From CAYXVF01 sp964468125 (GTDB lineage Bacteria > Myxococcota > XYA12-FULL-58-9 > CAYXVF01), in contig CAYXVF010000076.1 of assembly GCA_964468125.1 (NCBI GenBank), positions 1 to 29,605 of the forward strand: DNA of 29,605 bases, given 5' to 3'. Both the position numbers and the translations under genes were made by a program. Shown here piece by piece: positions 24,753 to 29,605 of the stretch. Under the pieces are notes generated by a model that was not told the origin of the DNA, did no database searches, and saw only the letters and a list, made by a program, of their open reading frames with translations. How positions within the stretch are numbered: position 1 is the first letter of the stretch; every line of letters begins with the position of its first letter.

Positions 24753-27299
24753 TCAGGGCGCCACCCCGGGCGGTGGTGCCACGATGCGTCGGACCCGTTT
24801 GTGACGCCCCCGTAGCCAAAAGAGCGCGATAGGAACGAGGATCAGGAGACCGATGAAGATGAGGTAGGCGTTGAAATCGGTCGCAACGTCGAAAGGCCGC
24901 ACCGCATAGTGCAACCTTGCGCGCATGACGTTGAGCGCGCCCACATCCGCGGCGATGGCGCGTCGCAGCTCGTCACCCTCGAGCTGTTCGAAACGCCACC
25001 AGGCGAGAAACTGCGGTGCGAGGGCCGGCGGGAGCGCATGATGGGCAGTTTGCAGCCGAGCCGCGAGCTCGTCCTCCCCGAGCGCCTCGTTTTGAGGCCA
25101 ACGCAGCTCCCGACGAAGCCCCGCCGGCTGCGATGCGAGCCACTCCCTCAGGGTCTTGCTTCGCTCCTCTTCGGCTTTTTGCTCCCACCAGGAGAAGAGC
25201 AGCTCCCGCTCCTGAGGATCTTTCGTCGCCACCCAGTGGGCGATTCGCACAGGCTCGAGAATGCCGCTGCGGACGACCTCATCCGCCGCTCGCAACTGTT
25301 CCTCGAGGGTCGCGCGCCACGCGGGGCTCCGCGATTCGAACCAGGCGCGCTCGAGCTCCGCGCGCTCGCTCGGGTGCAAGAGTTTCCAAAGGCGCGCCAC
25401 CTCGCGCCGAAGCGCAGGCTCCTGCTCCTCGAGCCACATTGCAGCGATCACCCAGTCGCGGTCTCTCGACGAAATCTCCGGAGTTTCTCGAAACCAATCA
25501 CTGTCAACGCCACCCTGAAGCTCCACCCAATCATCGAGCCAGGCGAGCCGCCGGCGGTCGCTGATGCTGTTCCACCAGCGGTCCAGGAGCGCCTCGCGGG
25601 CCGGATCGCCAGCGAGCTCTTCCAGGAGTTGCTCGCGCTTCACCGCATCCGCCCGAAGACGTCCTTCCACCTCGCGCTCGATCGTGCTCGGTCGCTCGAG
25701 AAACTCGGCACCAGCGATGGCGAGGGTCAGCTCCTCCTGCCGGTCCGCGACCACCGTATCGAAGGCGGGGCAGGAGGGAGTGGTCAGCTCGTGGCCGTCA
25801 GAGGTGCGCGTAACCAACCTGTAGGTTGCGCCGCTGGTGAGCCATTTAGGGTCCGCGCGGTCAACGAGCTCGGTCTGTCCGGGAGAGAGCGTCGCCACCC
25901 GCGTTTCACCCCGATAGAGCTCGTAGGCAGTGACCAACGAGACGCCGTCCGCGCGGCCCGCGAGCTCCGCCGACAGGTCATTCGGCGAGGGCGCGAAGTG
26001 GATCTTCACCAGGTCGTAATCCTCGTAGAACGCGGGCTCGAAGGGGCTCACCTCGACCGCCTCCGCGTAGAGCCGCGCCGGTGGCTCGGCGGTTGCGGGC
26101 AATCGCGCAACGTCGACTTCGATGGGCTCACTCGGCGTACCGAATGCTGTCACCGCACTCACACGAAGGAAGAAGTCGCGGTGGCCTTCGAGGATCGGAA
26201 TGCGCAGGGGTGTTTCGGACGCAGGGTAGGTGCCGATCAGAAAGGGCTCGGATTCGATCGGAACCTCGACCGGGTCGTTTCTCAGACCGGGCTCCTCCCC
26301 AAGAGACGACCGGCACCGGAGCCGCTCGATCAGCTGCTCACGCATCGAGTCGAAACGAGGCACACCCTCGACGCGCCACCCGGCGAAGGCTCCGGCGCCG
26401 CGCTGTCGGAGCTCGAGAGTGATCGTGGCTTCCTGAGCGGTCCCGTCGATCCACCATGCGAGCCCGGAGCGAGGCTCGACAGTGGGTGGCGTATCCATGC
26501 GATCGACCACGGCGCGCAAGGTTTCGGTGCGCGTCTTCACGCGCGCGAGGATCTCTTTGAAGCTGTCGAGAGCGAGCTGCAGCTCAAAGCCGACATTGAC
26601 GCCGGCTTCCTCCGCGGCGGCGATGACATCGAGCATGTTGCCGAGGGAGATCTCCAGAAAGAGATAGGCCTGGTAGAGCTCGGAGATCTCCGCTTCGCGT
26701 TTTCGAAGCTGCAGGATGCGTCGTTCCGCGACCCCTACTTGATCGATCGCGTCCTGGATTTGAGCGAGGGCCGTGTCCGCATCAAAGATCTGCACCTGAA
26801 TCGGTCGCTGACGCGAAAACAGGTCGACGACGTCGTCGGCGACGCCGACGAGCTCCTCCAGGGCTCGAACGAGCTCGGCGAGAGGCACGCGCACCTCGCC
26901 GAGACGCTCGGCGGCGGCGAGCTTCTCGAGACTGTCGAGCGCCTCGTAGTGGTAGCCACGAGGGATCGGCGCGAGCGCGTCCGCAGGCACGCGACTCGAC
27001 AGGACACGCGCCAAGCGACCGAACACCTCACGAGCGTTTTCGGGGATCGCACGGTCTGCACGAGCGCCCGGCTCCTCACCGAGGTCCGCGAGCAGCTCAC
27101 CGGCGAGGACGAGCTCGGCCAGGCCCAGGCGATAGATGTCGAGGGTGCTTTCGAGAGAGGCGACGACGCGCTGCAGGTTGCCCATCTGCGCCGGGCGGAG
27201 CAGGTCACCGGATGCCACACCATCGGCCTCGTCCCCGTATAGGACCTGAGGCTCCGGAGTCTGAGCGAGAAGGAGTAGAGCGCAGAGAGCCGCCGTCAT
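24753..27299 (-). CDS. 848-residue exported, Trp-rich, C-terminally anchored protein
   Basis: A large protein I cannot assign to a family. A short hydrophobic signal-like start (MTAALCALLLLAQTPEP) precedes a helical, partly coiled-coil region (about 40-265). A beta-rich middle (about 280-510) with fibronectin-III-like pieces follows (YELYRGETRVATLSPGQTEL, ATYRLVTRTSDG). A helical region (about 530-790) has recurrent paired tryptophans (LLDRWWN, LLFSWWEQ, FLAWWRF). Near the end is one membrane helix (about 811-829, AYLIFIGLLILVPIALFWL) with a basic tail (RGRHKRVRR), so the bulk should be periplasmic and the tail cytoplasmic. No ribosome binding site is evident before 27299. It lies upstream of the lipoprotein and barrel genes on the same strand. 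Confidence 0.8.
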   Translation of the reverse strand: MTAALCALLLLAQTPEPQVLYGDEADGVASGDLLRPAQMGNLQRVVASLESTLDIYRLGLAELVLAGELLADLGEEPGARADRAIPENAREVFGRLARVLSSRVPADALAPIPRGYHYEALDSLEKLAAAERLGEVRVPLAELVRALEELVGVADDVVDLFSRQRPIQVQIFDADTALAQIQDAIDQVGVAERRILQLRKREAEISELYQAYLFLEISLGNMLDVIAAAEEAGVNVGFELQLALDSFKEILARVKTRTETLRAVVDRMDTPPTVEPRSGLAWWIDGTAQEATITLELRQRGAGAFAGWRVEGVPRFDSMREQLIERLRCRSSLGEEPGLRNDPVEVPIESEPFLIGTYPASETPLRIPILEGHRDFFLRVSAVTAFGTPSEPIEVDVARLPATAEPPARLYAEAVEVSPFEPAFYEDYDLVKIHFAPSPNDLSAELAGRADGVSLVTAYELYRGETRVATLSPGQTELVDRADPKWLTSGATYRLVTRTSDGHELTTPSCPAFDTVVADRQEELTLAIAGAEFLERPSTIEREVEGRLRADAVKREQLLEELAGDPAREALLDRWWNSISDRRRLAWLDDWVELQGGVDSDWFRETPEISSRDRDWVIAAMWLEEQEPALRREVARLWKLLHPSERAELERAWFESRSPAWRATLEEQLRAADEVVRSGILEPVRIAHWVATKDPQERELLFSWWEQKAEEERSKTLREWLASQPAGLRRELRWPQNEALGEDELAARLQTAHHALPPALAPQFLAWWRFEQLEGDELRRAIAADVGALNVMRARLHYAVRPFDVATDFNAYLIFIGLLILVPIALFWLRGRHKRVRRIVAPPPGVAP

Positions 27300-27360
27300 C
27301 GATGCACGACGTTAGCGTCGATCGCGGGCCGGATCGAGCGGCACGTTCCCCAAACGGGCG

Positions 27361-27735
27361 TCAGGTCGAGAAGGACGAGCCGCAGCCGCAGGTGCGCTGA
27401 ATGTTCGGGTTTTCGAACTTGAAGCCCGAACCCTGGATCGAGTCGACGTAGTCGATCACCGTACCGTTGAGGTGACCGGCGCTAAAGCCATCCACATAGA
27501 TGGTCACGCCGTGCTGCTCGGCCACGAAGTCCATGTCCGTCGCCTTGTCGGAGAAGTCGAGCAGGTACTGGAGGCCGGAGCAACCACCGCCGAGAACCCC
27601 GACGCGCAGCCCGTGATCATCCATCTTCTCCTGCGACAGCGCCTTTTTCACCATGTCCGCCGCCCGTTCGGTCAGGGAGATCGGTGCGGGGGGATAGGGG
27701 ATGCGGGATTCGGTCTGTGCTTGAGCTTCTGCCAT
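27361..27735 (-). CDS. A-type iron-sulfur cluster carrier (IscA/ErpA family)
   Basis: A 124-residue member of the HesB/IscA/ErpA family, which carries Fe-S clusters to target enzymes. The three conserved cysteines are present: C52 in GGGCSGLQY, and C116 and C118 in RTCGCGSSF. An extra N-terminal segment of about 18 residues precedes the domain start ISLTERAADMVKKAL. No other isc or suf genes are in the window, so it is a lone carrier. Specific assignment to IscA, ErpA or SufA is not possible. A good promoter and an operator-like palindrome lie upstream at 27780-27820, and threonine synthase is divergent. Confidence 0.93.
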   Translation of the reverse strand: MAEAQAQTESRIPYPPAPISLTERAADMVKKALSQEKMDDHGLRVGVLGGGCSGLQYLLDFSDKATDMDFVAEQHGVTIYVDGFSAGHLNGTVIDYVDSIQGSGFKFENPNIQRTCGCGSSFST

Positions 27736-27779
27736 CGTTCACTTTCTCCAGCGGTCGCAAGAAGGCGACCGGCCGTATC

Positions 27780-27795
27780 TATACCCTTTGGTATA
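27780..27795. promoter_or_regulatory. operator-like inverted repeat over the promoter
   Basis: TATACC (27780-27785) and GGTATA (27790-27795) form a perfect inverted repeat around CTTT. It overlaps the -10 element of the Fe-S carrier promoter (27792-27797) and would sit at the transcription start. This placement suits a repressor site. On the plus strand TGGTATATA could also serve as an extended -10 toward threonine synthase. The cognate regulator is unknown. Confidence 0.5.
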
Positions 27796-27820
27796 TATAG
27801 GGTGAGACCGCCCTCGACAA
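27792..27820 (-). promoter_or_regulatory. sigma-70-type promoter of the Fe-S carrier gene
   Basis: On the minus strand, -35 TTGTCG (27820-27815), a 17-base spacer and -10 TATATA (27797-27792) match the housekeeping consensus well. The ATG is about 57 bases further on. The AT-rich -10 stands out against the GC-rich surroundings. Confidence 0.65.
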
Positions 27821-27836
27821 CCCCGCAGGCCCGTGA

Positions 27837-29156
27837 TTGAAGCGATTCGTGAACGCCAAGGCCCAGTTTCGCGCTCCCGAGGGGGGCGAATGCTACCCCC
27901 TGACCGAGCCGGTATACCAGTCCGAACGCGGCGAGCTCCTCGAGGTAGAGCACGATCCGGCTTACCTCGCGTCTCGCTCCGCGGAGCAGTGGCGCACCCT
28001 CTTCGAGTCACGCAGACTGCACTCCCCGGGCCCGGACGGCTCCGGGGTTTGGCGCTATCGCGAGTGGGTCCTTCCCGACCTGCCCCTGCGGGACATCGTC
28101 ACCCTCGGCGAGGGCGGCGCGCCTATGCTGCGCGCGGAGCGGTTGAGCGAGGAGCTCGGTGTCGAGCTCCTGATCAAACAATGCGGCCACAGCCACACCG
28201 GGTCATTCAAAGACCTCGGCATGACCGTGCTCGTCTCGCAGGTGAACCACATTCGAAAAACCGGCGGCGACATCCGGGCCGTGGCCTGTGCGTCCACGGG
28301 CGACACTTCGGCGGCCCTCGCGGCCTACGGTGCTGCGGCCGGCGTCCGAACACTCGTGCTCCTTCCAAAGGGCAAGATCACCGCAGCCCAGCTCGTCCAA
28401 CCGCTCGCCTGCGGCGCTCGGGTGATCGCGATCGATACGGACTTCGACGGCTGCATGGAGCACGTGCAGCGCCTGGTCGAAGAGAGCGGCGTCTACCTCG
28501 CGAACTCGAAGAACAGCCTGCGGATCGAGGGTCAGAAGACCGTCGCCTTCGAGATCTGCGAAAACCTCGATTGGAGCGCCCCCGATTGGGCGGTCGTCCC
28601 AGGAGGAAATCTCGGAAACGTCTCGGCGCTCGGCAAAGGGTTCCGAATGATGCACGAAGCCGGACTCACCACGCGTGAGCCGCGCCTGCTCTGCGCCCAA
28701 GCGGAGAACGCAAACCCTCTCTATCGCGCCTTCGAGCGGGATTTTGATTCACTCGAGCCGCTGACCGCCAGTGCAACGCAAGCAAGCGCGATCCGCATTG
28801 GGAACCCAGTGTCCTATGCGCGGGCGGTTCGGGCGCTCAAACGGGTCGACGGCATCGTCACCAGCGCAAGCGAGGAGGCCTTGAGTGCGGCGGCACGGCA
28901 CGCCGACAGCACCGGAACCTACCTGTGCCCGCACACGGCGGTGGCGATCGCCTCGGTGATCGAGCAACGGCGCGCCGGCGTCATCCAAGCGGGAGAAAGC
29001 GTCGTCGTAGTCTCCACGGCCCACGGACTGAAGTTCACCGAGTTCAAGGTCGCCACCGTGGAAGACCGAGTACCGGGCGCCACTCTCGGCGGCGCCCAGG
29101 CCCCCATCGAAGTAGCCAATGACTGGCAAGCTGTCAAAGACGCGGCGCTCGGCTGA
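27837..29156 (+). CDS. thrC: threonine synthase
   Basis: A 439-residue PLP enzyme that converts O-phosphohomoserine to threonine. The PLP lysine is K125 in HTGSFKDLGM. ASTGDTSAALAAYGA is the phosphate-binding loop, and VVPGGNLGNVSALGKGF is a further family block. The start is uncertain: TTG at 27837 or GTG at 27849, neither with a clear ribosome binding site. The N-terminal GGECYPLTEPVYQSERGELL resembles the zinc-ribbon-like opening of some threonine synthases but keeps only one cysteine. It is divergent from the Fe-S carrier, so both may use the AT-rich region at 27780-27820. A strong hairpin follows at the stop codon. Confidence 0.93.
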   Translation: MKRFVNAKAQFRAPEGGECYPLTEPVYQSERGELLEVEHDPAYLASRSAEQWRTLFESRRLHSPGPDGSGVWRYREWVLPDLPLRDIVTLGEGGAPMLRAERLSEELGVELLIKQCGHSHTGSFKDLGMTVLVSQVNHIRKTGGDIRAVACASTGDTSAALAAYGAAAGVRTLVLLPKGKITAAQLVQPLACGARVIAIDTDFDGCMEHVQRLVEESGVYLANSKNSLRIEGQKTVAFEICENLDWSAPDWAVVPGGNLGNVSALGKGFRMMHEAGLTTREPRLLCAQAENANPLYRAFERDFDSLEPLTASATQASAIRIGNPVSYARAVRALKRVDGIVTSASEEALSAAARHADSTGTYLCPHTAVAIASVIEQRRAGVIQAGESVVVVSTAHGLKFTEFKVATVEDRVPGATLGGAQAPIEVANDWQAVKDAALG

Positions 29157-29183
29157 GGACGAACGGGTTGTTCGGCCTCGGCT
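29151..29183 (+). terminator. hairpin at the end of threonine synthase
   Basis: GGCTGAGG (29151-29158) pairs with CCTCGGCT (29176-29183) with two wobble pairs. Inside, CGAAC (29160-29164) pairs with GTTCG (29170-29174) around loop GGGTT. The stop codon TGA lies in the left arm. No T run follows directly, so its role as an intrinsic terminator is uncertain. Confidence 0.45.
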
Positions 29184-29251
29184 CCACACGCACGATTTTT
29201 GAGCGTTCGCTTGGGGGGCGTCATCACTTTCCCGGTTGCGCTCGTTTGATT

Positions 29252-29279
29252 GACCGCCAAGGCTCCAAGACCGCCAAGG
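29252..29279. repeat. short direct repeat GACCGCCAAGG
   Basis: GACCGCCAAGG occurs at 29252-29262 and 29269-29279, a 17-base period. It lies between threonine synthase and the IS110 relic, without coding potential. Similar short repeats are scattered in many genomes near gene ends. Confidence 0.55.
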
Positions 29280-29284
29280 GTTGA

Positions 29285-29534
29285 TTATAGAGGCCGCGTC
29301 GGATCATCGACGGGGTGTTCGAACTCTTGACGGCTCAACCACGTCGAGTGTTTGAGCGTCCAACTCTTTTTGATGTCCTTCGGTTTTTGGCGGCCTTGAC
29401 GTAGCAGAAACTTCGATAGTCGGTGACGCGCGCGCAACTCATCCGACTTGGCCGCTTCTCGGCAACGGACCAGGTCACGAAGAGCTTCCATCTCGTCGTC
29501 TGGCACATAGACCGCGGTGTTTTACGCCATTCAT
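29285..29534 (-). pseudogene. IS110-family transposase relic with internal deletion
   Basis: On the minus strand, about 75 codons read TAVYVPDDEMEALRDLVR, CREAAKSDELRARHRLSKF and LLRQGRQKPKDIKKSWTLKH, then WLSRQEFEHPVDD before a stop. This is the middle of an IS110-family transposase, after its RuvC-like DEDD domain. An in-frame TAA directly precedes TAVYVP. Just upstream, AGGAG (29545-29541) and an ATG (29534) begin a different frame reading MNGVKH, which resembles an IS110 start. The 5' end and the middle therefore appear joined by a frame-breaking deletion of most of the N-terminal domain. The C-terminal domain is also missing, so the element is dead. Confidence 0.7.
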
Positions 29535-29605
29535 GACCGACTCCTTTCGTATTTTGGCTCTGGGCTGAGAGCTTAACCGCTTCGCAGTCTAATCCACGGA
29601 TCTGC

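Noticed and set aside
24909..27242. Plus-strand open frame of 777 codons
   Set aside because: It mirrors the 848-residue minus-strand gene. The minus frame has a signal-like start, a membrane helix and ordered composition, while the plus frame is Arg/Gly/His-rich without recognisable structure.

Overview
The window looks like a scaffold from a GC-rich Gram-negative bacterium, most probably a Myxococcota or related 'deltaproteobacterial' lineage. This is inferred from PilZ-type proteins of the kind paralogous in myxobacteria, an NtrC-type two-component system, an extra short Hsp70, outer-membrane barrel proteins and lipoproteins, and a dense GC-biased codon pattern. A run of exactly 100 N (23079-23178) shows a draft or metagenomic assembly. 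No rRNA, tRNA or CRISPR array was seen.

Layout. 1-330: the N-terminal end of an IS5-family transposase runs off the left edge, followed by a structured palindromic repeat. 364-5198 (minus): a likely four-gene operon of hybrid histidine kinase, sigma-54 response regulator, RNase E/G and a single-domain PilZ protein. 5397-8719 (plus): a HEAT-like protein, RNase J behind a terminator-like hairpin, and a tandem PilZ protein. 8790-12650: a secreted protein, an internally deleted alcohol dehydrogenase relic, a lidless Hsp70 (minus), a small barrel-like exported protein, and a small Cys-rich/ribbon-helix-helix protein whose stop codon shares a hairpin with the convergent EVE-domain gene.

13408-18484 (minus) is a compact leucine-catabolism operon: carboxyltransferase beta, methylglutaconyl-CoA hydratase, biotin carboxylase, a separate biotin carrier protein and HMG-CoA lyase. 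Together they take 3-methylcrotonyl-CoA to acetoacetate and acetyl-CoA. The methylcrotonyl-CoA carboxylase alpha chain is split in two at a TGATG junction. Isovaleryl-CoA dehydrogenase is absent here. A divergent DASS/SLC13 carboxylate transporter (plus) follows.

20232-21363 is a poorly conserved, probably decaying stretch. 21386-27299 (minus) carries a ZnT9-like cation diffusion facilitator, a barrel protein with an acidic Ser/Glu/Ala-rich linker broken by the assembly gap, a large lipoprotein two bases upstream of it, and an 848-residue exported, Trp-rich, membrane-anchored protein. The last three may form an uncharacterised envelope module. 27361-29156 holds an A-type Fe-S carrier with a clear promoter and operator-like palindrome, divergent from threonine synthase. 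The right edge carries an internally deleted IS110-family relic.
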